From Marinobacter mangrovi (GTDB taxonomy: Bacteria; Pseudomonadota; Gammaproteobacteria; Pseudomonadales; Oleiphilaceae), in the NCBI RefSeq assembly GCF_016798325.1, contig NZ_JAERVO010000003.1, forward strand, positions 62,001-126,000: 64,000 nucleotides of DNA. Direction: 5' to 3'. This document shows, piece after piece, positions 35,621-44,108 of this stretch; the stretch's first letter is position 1; each line of letters begins with the position of its first letter. The translations under genes and the position numbers were made by a program. The notes under the pieces are model-generated. The model was not told where the DNA came from and made no database searches. It worked only from the letters and a program-made list of their open reading frames with translations.

Positions 35621-36157
35621 TTACTCGCCGTTCGACGTCCGCCGCGGGATAACCAGGGGAGTGGGCGACGCGGATCGTCCGGCTGACGACGACCGGGCCG
35701 CAGAGCCCCTCGTGTCGTCGTCCTCGCCGCCACGTAGCAGCAGGTTGCTGATGGAAATGGCTGTGGTATACAGCGAAATCGCCACGATCAGCAGCACCGG
35801 CTGCAGGAAGGCCACGAAACCGGGGACCTTGTCGCCACCGACAATACTCAGGATCAGGATGATCGCCGGCCCCATCACCAGGAACAGGGTCAGCGCAATG
35901 AAGAAGACGATGCGTTCCTTGTAGCGCCCCAGATCGCGATTCATGACCAGTCCCAGTACGAACTTGCCGATCGCCAGTCCGGCCAGGATCGCCGAGGCAA
36001 TGCTCAGGTCCGGGCGCAGCAGCACTTCGGTCAGCTCGCCGTCCCACATCCGTTGCATGATGATCACCAGGAACGGGAACAGGACAAACAGGACGTCGGC
36101 GTAGGTCCCGAACATGGTGTTGAGAGACGGCGCTTCGTTGTTTTGCTTCTCGTCCAC
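35621..36157 (-). CDS. Membrane protein of the hybrid-kinase operon
   Basis: This 178-residue protein has about four membrane segments (roughly 20-36, 53-72, 83-103 and 115-138). It ends in a polar Ser/Arg-rich tail (DDDTRGSAARSSSAGRS). The start is a GTG at 36157, two bases after the kinase stop, with GAGG about 12 bases ahead. I do not recognise the family. Tight coupling to the kinase and receiver suggests a signalling accessory. Confidence 0.75.
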   Translation of the reverse strand: MDEKQNNEAPSLNTMFGTYADVLFVLFPFLVIIMQRMWDGELTEVLLRPDLSIASAILAGLAIGKFVLGLVMNRDLGRYKERIVFFIALTLFLVMGPAIILILSIVGGDKVPGFVAFLQPVLLIVAISLYTTAISISNLLLRGGEDDDTRGSAARSSSAGRSASPTPLVIPRRTSNGE

Positions 36158-36159
36158 GA

Positions 36160-39100
36160 CTAACGATCCTCAGTTGGCATCTCGGATGCGTAACGGCGGC
36201 TGGCGACCGCCTGGCGCATCAGGTTGATGAGTGTATCAGACTGTTCAGTGGCCTGACCGGTGTCCCCACGCTTGATGGCCCCTTCGACCACCCCGGCCTG
36301 CTCGGTCATCAGCGGATAGCCCATGGCGCCGGCGGTGCCCTTGATCTGATGGGCCTGGTTCTGCAGGGTCGGCCAGTCGGCATCCGCCACAGCGGTTTCC
36401 ACGATACGGATCCGCTCGGGTAGCCCGTCCAGGAACTGCGACACCAACGCCCGGATGCCCTCGCTCTCCTGACTGGCCGCTGCCGTCGCACCGCTGGCCG
36501 ACAGGTAGCGGGCCAGCGTGGCGCCCAGGTGCCCGTTGTCGATCGGCTTGTTCAGGACGCCATCGCAGCCGGCGTCCACCAGCTCCTCGATTTCCCGCTG
36601 ATCCCCGGCGGTAAAGGCGATAATCGGGCGCCGGAAACCGGTCTGGCGCAGCATCCGGGTGGCGGCAGGCCCGTCCATATCCGGCATGTGGCGATCCATC
36701 AGCACCAGATGCACCGTTTTCGCCAGGGCGATCTGGACCGCCTCCCGGCCTGACGTCACGGCGATCACGTCGAGTCCGAACCGGCCCAACAGGCGTTCCA
36801 CGAGTCGGCGGTTGTCGTCGTTGTCTTCGGCCACCAGCACCGTGCCTTCGTACTGCTGGTCTTCCGCCGGCGTGGGCCACTCGTCCAGGGTCAGGTAACG
36901 GGCCAGGATTTCATAGAAGCGGCGTTTGTCGATGGGCTTGGCCAGATGATCGGTACAACCGGCACGGCGATAGTCCTCGATGTCCTCGGCCATGACGTTG
37001 GCGGTCAGGGCGATGATCGGCGTGTTGATCCCCGCCTCGCGCAGGGCCGCGGTGGCGTCGCGGCCGTTCATGACCGGCATCTGGATGTCCATCAGGATCA
37101 GGTCGAAGGAACCATGGGTGGCCGCGTCCAGGGCTTCCGCGCCGTTGCTGACATGCACGATGTCCGCACCGGTCCGCTGCACCATGAGTTCCACCAGTTT
37201 GCGGTTGACGTCGTTGTCCTCGGCGCACAGGATCCGTCCGCTCAGTCGCGGCGCCGTAACCATCGGCAGCAGGCGCCGGCGCTGGGTCAGTTCGGAAGCA
37301 TCACGCAGCAGATGCACGCCTTCCAACGGCCCGGTGGCAATGGTGACTTCGAATTCGCTGCCCTCACCGTAGACGCTGTGGACGGCGATCGAGCCCCCCA
37401 GCAGTTCCGCCAGCCGCTTGGAAATGCTCAGCCCCAGTCCGGTGCCGCCGTACTGGCGGGCAATCGCGGCGCTGCCCTGGGCAAACGGATCGAACAGGCG
37501 CTGGAGCTGTTCCGGCTTCATGCCGATGCCGCTGTCCACCACCCGGGCGACCAGGGTCTCGGTGTCCCGCTGGCAGCGAATGGACAGCGAGATCGATCCC
37601 TTTTCTGTGAATTTCAGCGCATTACCGCACAGGTTGATGATGATCTGCCGGAATCGGGTCGGATCGGTCCGGATCTGTTCGGGCAGGGGGAAATCGCAGT
37701 GAATCCCGAACTCGATGCCTTTTTCCCGGGCCCGCGGCACAAAGAACGCACGCACTTCGTCCAGCAATTCGGGCAGGTCAACGGTCAGGATCTCGACGTT
37801 CAGCTTGTTGGCGTCGATCTTGGAGTGGTCGAGGATGTCGTTGACCAGATCCAGCAGATGGCGGCCGCTGCGCACGACGGTCTCGGCGCTGTTGCGCTTC
37901 TCCTCGCCATCCAGCTCCGGATCCAGCAGGTTCTCCCCATAGCCGATGATCGCCGCCAGTGGCGTGCGGATCTCGTGACTCATGTTGGCCAGGAACTGGC
38001 TCTTGGCCTCGGCGGCGTTGCGGGCCAGCTCCTTTTCCATGCGCTCGTTTTCGCGCTCTTTCTCGATCACTTCACGCTGCATGCGTTCGGTGATGTCGAT
38101 GCAGGTGCCTTCCAGGTGGACCGGCTCGCCTTCGGCGTCATAGACAGTGTTGAGCGAGACGTTGAGCCAGCGCTCCTCGCCCTGCGGGGTGAAGCAGCGG
38201 GTCTCCATGCCCTTGGCGCCACCGCTCACCTCCAGCCGCTCGATCACCTGCTGGCGCTGGCCGGGATCGGCGAAGCAGGCGGACAGCACGTCCGGCACCT
38301 CGCTCATCAGGGTTTCGGCGTCGTCATAGCCCAGCAGCTCGGCCATGGCCGGGTTGGCCGCCAGGAAGCGCCGCTCCAGGGACATCTGGAAAATGCCTTC
38401 CACGGCGTTGTTGAACAGCGACTGGTAGCGGGTCAGGTTGGACAGGGCGCGCCGGCTCCAGTCCAGAGCCTCCGCCTGGATCAGCTTGATCCGGTCAGCC
38501 AGGGCGAAGGAGAACAGGATGACCTGCGCGGTGAGACCGATCTGCGGCGAATGGCCGGTGATGTAGTTGAGCGGGAAATAGCCCATCACCGTCAGCGCAT
38601 AGAGCCCCACACCCGCCAGGGTGCAGGTCCAGGCGAAGAAATAGGTACGGGCCGCCGGATTGAAGTGCCGCCAGGCCCAGTAGCTGACCAGGATCATGAT
38701 AATGGACAGACTGATCGAGCCGATGACCGTCCATTCCATCGCAATGTGGTAGGGCATGAACAGGCTGAGCAGGAACGTCAGCACCACGCCGCCCAGACAG
38801 ACCCGCATGGTCTTGTCCAGCTCCGGGGCACGCTGGGGCAGTTCCAGCAGCTCCCGCGCCATCTGGATACCGAAGAACCAGGTGAGCAGGATCTGGTAGT
38901 GCAAGAAGTCCTTGTCCAGGAACCAGGGCCGGTGATCGAACAGCTGCAGGCCGTGTACCTGCTCCGTGGCGATGAACAACGTGGCGAACACCAGGTAGAG
39001 CACGTAGTAGACGTTGCTGCGCTCGCGAACCGACACCGCGACGAACAGGTTGTAGGCCAGGATGGCGAGGATGCTGCCCAGGAAAATCCCCTGGATGGTC

Positions 39101-39657
39101 TCGTCCACCGCCACCTTCTCCACGTAGGCGTCCGGTGACCAGAGCGTCAACGGCAGGCGGAAGGTGTTGGCGGTCCGGACCCGCAGGTAGATGCGGACTT
39201 TTTCGTCCGGGTGCAGGGTGAGCTTGAACACCGGGTTGGGTACCAGCAGCTCGCGGTCTGCCCAGTCGGCGGTGTAGCCCAGTTCCCGCTCGTCGGTCAG
39301 GGTGCCGTCGCGGTAGACGTGGACCGCCACGTGATCCACCAGCGGCAGGCTCAGCTCGAGGATGCGTTCGACCGGCATGTCGCCGGTGTAGTTGAGATCG
39401 AAGCGGGCCCAGTAGGCGGATTCGGTGTAACCGAAGTTGAGGATACCGCCGTCGTGCTTGCGGAAATCACCAGCCTGATCACGCTGGCGCACGTCCTCCA
39501 GGCTCAGCTCGGCGCTGGGGTCCTCCAGGTACCAGAGGCAGGACGCCAGATCCACCTGGTCCCGGCCCGGATCCACCCGGACAGGCACTTCATGGCAGGC
39601 CGGCTGGGCCGCCAGCGCCGGAAACGACGCCAACAGGGCCAGGGCGACAATAATCAT
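36160..39657 (-). CDS. Hybrid sensor histidine kinase: 7TMR-DISM, PAS, HisKA-HATPase, two receivers, HPt
   Basis: The start at 39657 gives a 1165-residue protein with a signal peptide (MIIVALALLASFPALAA). A 7TMR-DISM periplasmic domain (about 25-165) is followed by seven membrane segments (about 185-395). Then come a PAS domain (about 415-530), a HisKA H-box SHEIRTPLAAI (His near 560) and a HATPase with VVDSGIGM and GGTGLGLSI. Two receivers follow (LILMDIQMP Asp near 854, LVLMDRHMP Asp near 986), then a C-terminal HPt with AHQIKGTAG (His near 1104). This is a complete phosphorelay up to an external receiver, which the operon supplies at 35165. The family resembles RetS/LadS-type sensors of Pseudomonas. 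The ligand is unknown, although such N-domains may bind carbohydrates. Confidence 0.93.
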   Translation of the reverse strand: MIIVALALLASFPALAAQPACHEVPVRVDPGRDQVDLASCLWYLEDPSAELSLEDVRQRDQAGDFRKHDGGILNFGYTESAYWARFDLNYTGDMPVERILELSLPLVDHVAVHVYRDGTLTDERELGYTADWADRELLVPNPVFKLTLHPDEKVRIYLRVRTANTFRLPLTLWSPDAYVEKVAVDETIQGIFLGSILAILAYNLFVAVSVRERSNVYYVLYLVFATLFIATEQVHGLQLFDHRPWFLDKDFLHYQILLTWFFGIQMARELLELPQRAPELDKTMRVCLGGVVLTFLLSLFMPYHIAMEWTVIGSISLSIIMILVSYWAWRHFNPAARTYFFAWTCTLAGVGLYALTVMGYFPLNYITGHSPQIGLTAQVILFSFALADRIKLIQAEALDWSRRALSNLTRYQSLFNNAVEGIFQMSLERRFLAANPAMAELLGYDDAETLMSEVPDVLSACFADPGQRQQVIERLEVSGGAKGMETRCFTPQGEERWLNVSLNTVYDAEGEPVHLEGTCIDITERMQREVIEKERENERMEKELARNAAEAKSQFLANMSHEIRTPLAAIIGYGENLLDPELDGEEKRNSAETVVRSGRHLLDLVNDILDHSKIDANKLNVEILTVDLPELLDEVRAFFVPRAREKGIEFGIHCDFPLPEQIRTDPTRFRQIIINLCGNALKFTEKGSISLSIRCQRDTETLVARVVDSGIGMKPEQLQRLFDPFAQGSAAIARQYGGTGLGLSISKRLAELLGGSIAVHSVYGEGSEFEVTIATGPLEGVHLLRDASELTQRRRLLPMVTAPRLSGRILCAEDNDVNRKLVELMVQRTGADIVHVSNGAEALDAATHGSFDLILMDIQMPVMNGRDATAALREAGINTPIIALTANVMAEDIEDYRRAGCTDHLAKPIDKRRFYEILARYLTLDEWPTPAEDQQYEGTVLVAEDNDDNRRLVERLLGRFGLDVIAVTSGREAVQIALAKTVHLVLMDRHMPDMDGPAATRMLRQTGFRRPIIAFTAGDQREIEELVDAGCDGVLNKPIDNGHLGATLARYLSASGATAAASQESEGIRALVSQFLDGLPERIRIVETAVADADWPTLQNQAHQIKGTAGAMGYPLMTEQAGVVEGAIKRGDTGQATEQSDTLINLMRQAVASRRYASEMPTEDR

Positions 39658-39897
39658 CCGGAAAAGCGTTGCGAAGTAACGCGCCGGATGCTGATCGGGA
39701 TACCGCAAAATGTGATCTCCGAGCGGGCAGGCGCCCTGGAATTCCGCTATGGTGCGGGATCGTCGGGCCGGGCTTTGTGGTTTTGTTATGGAGTCTCTTT
39801 TGAACCCCTTCATTAAGCCCGCTTTCTAAACCAACTTTAGCGCGTTATCGGCGTCTTCGCACCCCTATAAATGGGGCTCGCGACGAGGGATCAGGCA

Positions 39898-40908
39898 ATG
39901 GCGACAGACAAGACGTTTCTGGCCCTGACGGCCAGCCTGCTGGTGCTGGTCGGTTGCGGCGGCGGGGACAGCAACGGGGATGGCGGCAGCACGGCGGACT
40001 GCGGTTCCCAGTACAACCCGGCCACCAACGTGCTGGCCAGTTTCAGCAGCTTTGACGTCAACGAACCGGAACGACTGGACTATCACATGTTCCGCGACGT
40101 GATCGCCGGCGTGCAGCCGGCCAGCGACGGCGATGCCTACGGTCAGTCGGTCGCCAGGGACGTGTTTGCGGAAACCGCCCACTTCAACGGCGGCAGCCCT
40201 TCCAGTGGCGCCAGCGCCTACACCAGCGTGCGCAACCCCCTGGACCTGATCAACCTGGTCATCGGCGAAGGCACCATCGACAACTTCAACGTCGGTCGGC
40301 GCTACATCAGCAGCTGCATCGACGCCGGCAACGCCGCCCAATACAGCACCAAAGCCAATGACCGCAGCGTCCAGTTCCAGGAAAACCAGGACGACAAGGT
40401 GACCGACACCTACAGCTACCCGGTGCTGACCTGGGTCTACACCCCCGACGAAGCCAACAAGGTGATTCGCGTGGTGCGCTATCAGGGACAGGCCGGCGAG
40501 AGCCTGATCACGGCGGCCGTCGGCGTCCAGTATGACGACCTGGCCTTCACCGCCGTCGGTTTCAATCCACCGGAACTGCTCACCGCGTCGTTCACTGCCG
40601 ACGACAGCGAGGAACGCCTGGGCCTGCAGCAGGATTTCCTGAATTCCGACCGGGACGAATGGATCCGCAGCAGCAGCAATACGTTCGACTTCGCTGACCA
40701 AACGGGCGTCGACTGCGCCCGCGTGGTGCTCGATTACGCCGAGCAGACCGCCGAGGTCTTTACCTCAACCTGCAGCCTCAGTGGCTCGGACTGCGACGAC
40801 CCGGCGAAACGGGAGGCGCAGTACACCAGGACGCAGGACTATTGCGGTAACTTCGATGACGGGACAGGGAACAGCTATGCGACGCAAGCGGTGTCCGGAC
40901 GCCAGTAA
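39898..40908 (+). CDS. Lipoprotein of unknown function
   Basis: This is a 336-residue exported lipoprotein. The N-terminus MATDKTFLALTASLLVLVGC forms a signal peptide with lipobox LVGC, followed by a Gly/Asp/Ser-rich linker. The mature part contains paired cysteines (ADCGSQY; ISSCIDAGN; VDCARV, STCSL, SDCDD, DYCGN) that suggest disulphides. It is divergent from the hybrid kinase, separated by 240 bases. I do not recognise the family. Confidence 0.75.
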   Translation: MATDKTFLALTASLLVLVGCGGGDSNGDGGSTADCGSQYNPATNVLASFSSFDVNEPERLDYHMFRDVIAGVQPASDGDAYGQSVARDVFAETAHFNGGSPSSGASAYTSVRNPLDLINLVIGEGTIDNFNVGRRYISSCIDAGNAAQYSTKANDRSVQFQENQDDKVTDTYSYPVLTWVYTPDEANKVIRVVRYQGQAGESLITAAVGVQYDDLAFTAVGFNPPELLTASFTADDSEERLGLQQDFLNSDRDEWIRSSSNTFDFADQTGVDCARVVLDYAEQTAEVFTSTCSLSGSDCDDPAKREAQYTRTQDYCGNFDDGTGNSYATQAVSGRQ

Positions 40909-40935
40909 GCACGTCCGGGGTGCCGACGATCCGGA

Positions 40936-41211
40936 TCAGTTTGAGCGGTGACTTCTGCCGACCTGATTGCCCATCCCCCAGGTCGACATGAAGCCCTTCT
41001 TTCGATCGATCATCCTCTCGTAGGTGGCGATGATGATCGCAGTATGGGGCGCGCGGCTGCGGCGCAGGGATTCGATACGTTCTTCCAGGTCCGCCACTTC
41101 CCGGTTCAGGCGTTCCTGCAGGTGCTTGCGGACGCTCTCGTGGCGGTTCAGATTGGGCTGATGAGGGTGGCTTGGGCCACTCTGGTCAGGCAGGTCGGTT
41201 TCTTTCAACAT
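40936..41211 (-). CDS. Small charged helical protein, unknown function
   Basis: This 91-residue protein is rich in Arg, Glu and His, with a probable helix or coiled coil over HESVRKHLQERLNREVADLEER and ESLRRSR (about 28-60). The ATG at 41211 is preceded by AAGGA eleven bases upstream; another ATG lies four codons earlier. Its 5' region is shared with the divergent gene at 41455. Confidence 0.65.
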   Translation of the reverse strand: MLKETDLPDQSGPSHPHQPNLNRHESVRKHLQERLNREVADLEERIESLRRSRAPHTAIIIATYERMIDRKKGFMSTWGMGNQVGRSHRSN

Positions 41212-41454
41212 GGGCTCTCTCATCCTTGAGTCGTTCAGCGACGTTATCATAACGCTCCGCGTACCCGGTGTGGGCTCCTCACATCCATGGAACCCGCATG
41301 CGGCAGGGCTTTATTGTGCACAACCCGATCAGGATCCGCAACAAAGTATGAACATAGGTTCATTTTACGGCCATAAACGCAGTCTACAGATCCTTACGCT
41401 CATCCTCGCGCCTGCTATTCTGGAATGCAACCCTACGTCTGACCGGAGCCTGAC

Positions 41455-41799
41455 ATGACCGCACCGTCCGTCGCCGATACCCTGCGGGAATACCTGTCCC
41501 TGCTGGAACTGCTGGATGACGCCTACTGGGAAGCGAGCACCATCCAGCACAAGGACCTGCTCTACGACATCATCAGCATCTTCCATCAGGAAGTCTCGGA
41601 GCTGAACAAGCTGAGCGTCATGGACCACCACTATCCCTACGAGGTGATCACCGAAGGCATCCGGCGGGTGATTCCCAAGCTGCACCAGCTGGAAGAACGC
41701 CAGGACGAGGTCATCCAGCGCACCCAGACGGTCACGGATTTCAAGGAAGTGCAGTCGTCCGTGCTGGCCATCCTGGAAGCCCAGCTGGACGACGTCTGA
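41455..41799 (+). CDS. Small acidic helical protein, unknown function
   Basis: This is a 114-residue protein of mostly helical character (LREYLSLLELLDDAYWEAS, then IFHQEVSELNKLSV, then LHQLEERQDEVIQRTQ). It has no signal or membrane segment. An AGCCTGAC precedes the ATG and no strong Shine-Dalgarno is seen. It is convergent with the serine hydrolase gene. I do not recognise a family, but the even composition and codon use look real. Confidence 0.68.
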   Translation: MTAPSVADTLREYLSLLELLDDAYWEASTIQHKDLLYDIISIFHQEVSELNKLSVMDHHYPYEVITEGIRRVIPKLHQLEERQDEVIQRTQTVTDFKEVQSSVLAILEAQLDDV

Positions 41800-41823
41800 C
41801 GCTGATCAGAGTCGGCAATCCGA

Positions 41824-43110
41824 TCAGGCCACCACCCGACGGGCTTCTCCGGGGTGACGCGGGAACTGTCGACCGACGGACCACAGGAAGCGGGCCAGGG
41901 CCGGCAGGTGATGGGCGACGATCGGCAGGCCGGTGTTGACCAGGCTGACCGAGATGTCCCGGGATGGATCGGCCCAGCAGAATTTATTGATCAGCCCCAC
42001 GTGCCCGAACGCTTCACGACTGTCCGGCCCCCATAACCCGACCGGGTTGCCCCCCAGCATGAAACCGGCGCTGAACCGCATGGGAATCATCAGGGTCCGG
42101 TCGATCTGGGGGGAGCCGAACTGCTGCACCGCCCGCCGGATCGTCTCCGGCTGGCAGATCCGCTGCCCGTGCCACTCGCCGCCGTTGAGCATCATCTGGA
42201 AGAAGCGGCTCATCTCCTCGGCGGTGCCGCACAGGTTCGCCGCCGGCACCACGGTTGCCTGGAACCGGGGATCATTGACCACGGTTTCGATGGTGGCCAT
42301 GTCACCGCCCAGCGCCCGACGCAGCACCCAGGACACCGGAAACACCGGGTTCGGACCGGTGGCGTAGTTCGAAGCCAGCTCCGACAGCTTTTCCCGGCGA
42401 ATGCCGTAGGTAAACCATTGCATGCCCAGCGGCTGACGGATGTGGCGATCGAGGAAGGTCTCGATGGATTCCCCGGTCACCGTTTCCAAAACCCGCTGCA
42501 GGACAAAACCACCGGTAATCGCGTGATAGGCGAGCTTGGAGCCGTCCACTTCCACCGGCACCGCGTCGCACAGGATTTTCCAGATGGCGTCCCGGTCCCA
42601 CAGGGTCTCCAGCGGCGTATCCCGGGGAATGGCCGGAATGCCGCCGCGATGGGACAGGACCTGGTGAATGGTGATGGTGCCCTTGCCGTTGCGGGCGAAT
42701 TCCGGGCAGTAATGGCTGACCGGATCGAGCAGGTTGATCCGCCCCTGTTCGGCGAGGATATGCATCAGCAGCGCCGTCACCGCCTTGGAGGCGGAGAAAT
42801 AGCAGATCGGGGTATCGGTGGTCATGGCCACCCGCGGCGCATTCCGGCGATCCCGGGGGCCGTTACCGTGGGCGTGGCCGATCGCCCGATGCAGCACGAC
42901 ATCGCCCCGGTAGCGCAGGCACAGCTGCATGCCGGGGTGAACGCCGGTCCGGTACAACCGTTCCACCGAGTTCCAGATACCGCCAACCGCCTCGGCGCTC
43001 AGACCCAGTGACGCCGGCGCCACTTCGGCCGCGTGATCGATGTGGGTGACAGCAGCCAGGTCCCGGGGAATGACACTGGTGTTGAAAGCGCGACGGGTGA
43101 GTTTGTTCAT
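41824..43110 (-). CDS. Serine hydrolase, beta-lactamase/EstB-like family
   Basis: This 428-residue protein has a class-C-like fold. The SxxK nucleophile motif is SASK at 106-109 (CYFSASKAVTALL). KLAYHAITGGFVLQ (near 193) occupies the Y-x-N position, although the Asn is not conserved, as in EstB-type esterases. GHVGLINKFCW (near 375) is in the place of the KTG loop. No signal peptide is visible, so it is likely cytoplasmic or membrane-associated. It is more likely an esterase than a beta-lactamase. Confidence 0.85.
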   Translation of the reverse strand: MNKLTRRAFNTSVIPRDLAAVTHIDHAAEVAPASLGLSAEAVGGIWNSVERLYRTGVHPGMQLCLRYRGDVVLHRAIGHAHGNGPRDRRNAPRVAMTTDTPICYFSASKAVTALLMHILAEQGRINLLDPVSHYCPEFARNGKGTITIHQVLSHRGGIPAIPRDTPLETLWDRDAIWKILCDAVPVEVDGSKLAYHAITGGFVLQRVLETVTGESIETFLDRHIRQPLGMQWFTYGIRREKLSELASNYATGPNPVFPVSWVLRRALGGDMATIETVVNDPRFQATVVPAANLCGTAEEMSRFFQMMLNGGEWHGQRICQPETIRRAVQQFGSPQIDRTLMIPMRFSAGFMLGGNPVGLWGPDSREAFGHVGLINKFCWADPSRDISVSLVNTGLPIVAHHLPALARFLWSVGRQFPRHPGEARRVVA

Positions 43111-43280
43111 GGGCAGATATCCTCATGGAGGGCGACAGCGGTATCCGCGTTCTTGTCGTTGTCAGGCACCGGTGCTGGACGGCCGTCCATCACCATCAGG
43201 AATGATGATACATTGCCCCGGACGCCCGCTGCGATGCCAACCGGTATGCAATGCGGGCCAACCCACAGAATGGAGTTCCC

Positions 43281-44108
43281 ATGACGCCTCTGCTCTACGC
43301 GCTGTGTGTCGCCGTTGTGATCGCCCTGGCCGCCTGGCGCCTGTTCTTCTATCGCCGGGCCCGGAGGCAGCGGCTGGCCGCGAGCGCCTTTCCCGCCGAG
43401 TGGGCGCACTGGCTGGAACGGGACATGGCACTCTACCGGCGACTGCCCGGGCCGGTCCGGGAGCGGGTCCACACCGGCACCCTGATCCTGATGGACGAGT
43501 TGGAATTCTACGGCTGCAACGGCCTGGAACTCACCGACGACATGCGCGTCCTGGTGGCCGCCCACGGCGCGCTGCTGGTGTCCGGACTGTCCATGGACTA
43601 CTACGACAGCCTGCAGGCCGTGCTGATCTACCCCGACGCCTACCGGGCGCCCACCCACCATCGCGAAGGGCCGGTGGTGGTCGAGGGCACGGACACGCGG
43701 CTGGGCGAGTCCTGGGGAGAAGGTCGGGTGATCCTGGTGTGGGCGACGCTGCAGGCCGAGGCGGCCGATGAGTGGGCCGCCAGCAATGTGGCGCTGCACG
43801 AATTCGCCCACCAGCTCGATCAACTGGACGGCAGCTCCGACGGGGCGCCGCCGCTGCATTCCGGGGAACAGGCCCGCAACTGGCAGGCGGTGTTCAGTGA
43901 CGCCTGGGAACGCCTCAAGCGCGAGGCCCGCCATGGCGATACGGTACTGGATCCCTATGGCGCCACCAATCCGGCAGAATTCTTTGCCGTGGCCACAGAA
44001 GCGTTCTTCTGCGATCCGGAGGCGCTGCGTCACAGCGAGCCCCGGCTGTACGAATGCCTGAGCGGGTTCTATCAGCTGTCGCCAGCGGAGTGGGCCAGAC
44101 AGACCTGA
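43281..44108 (+). CDS. mtfA: Zinc-dependent peptidase MtfA family (M90)
   Basis: MtfA in E. coli binds Mlc and links to PTS glucose regulation, and has aminopeptidase activity. The 275-residue protein has an N-terminal hydrophobic stretch (about 5-20) and the zinc motif HEFAH (173-177). GYEG-like and EFFAVATEAFFCDPEALR (near 233) segments supply the third ligand region. TGGAGTTCCC lies before the ATG at 43281. Its 3' end overlaps that of the convergent GGDEF gene by 37 bases. Confidence 0.88.
   Translation: MTPLLYALCVAVVIALAAWRLFFYRRARRQRLAASAFPAEWAHWLERDMALYRRLPGPVRERVHTGTLILMDELEFYGCNGLELTDDMRVLVAAHGALLVSGLSMDYYDSLQAVLIYPDAYRAPTHHREGPVVVEGTDTRLGESWGEGRVILVWATLQAEAADEWAASNVALHEFAHQLDQLDGSSDGAPPLHSGEQARNWQAVFSDAWERLKREARHGDTVLDPYGATNPAEFFAVATEAFFCDPEALRHSEPRLYECLSGFYQLSPAEWARQT

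Noticed and set aside
36946-39138. Long open frame (about 730 codons) opposite the hybrid kinase
   Set aside because: The minus strand has complete kinase, receiver and HPt motifs. This frame is rich in Gln, His, Gly and Arg, as shadows are.
41824-43110. True beta-lactamase
   Set aside because: The SxxK motif is present but the Y-x-N position has no Asn and there is no signal peptide, so an esterase-like serine hydrolase is more likely.
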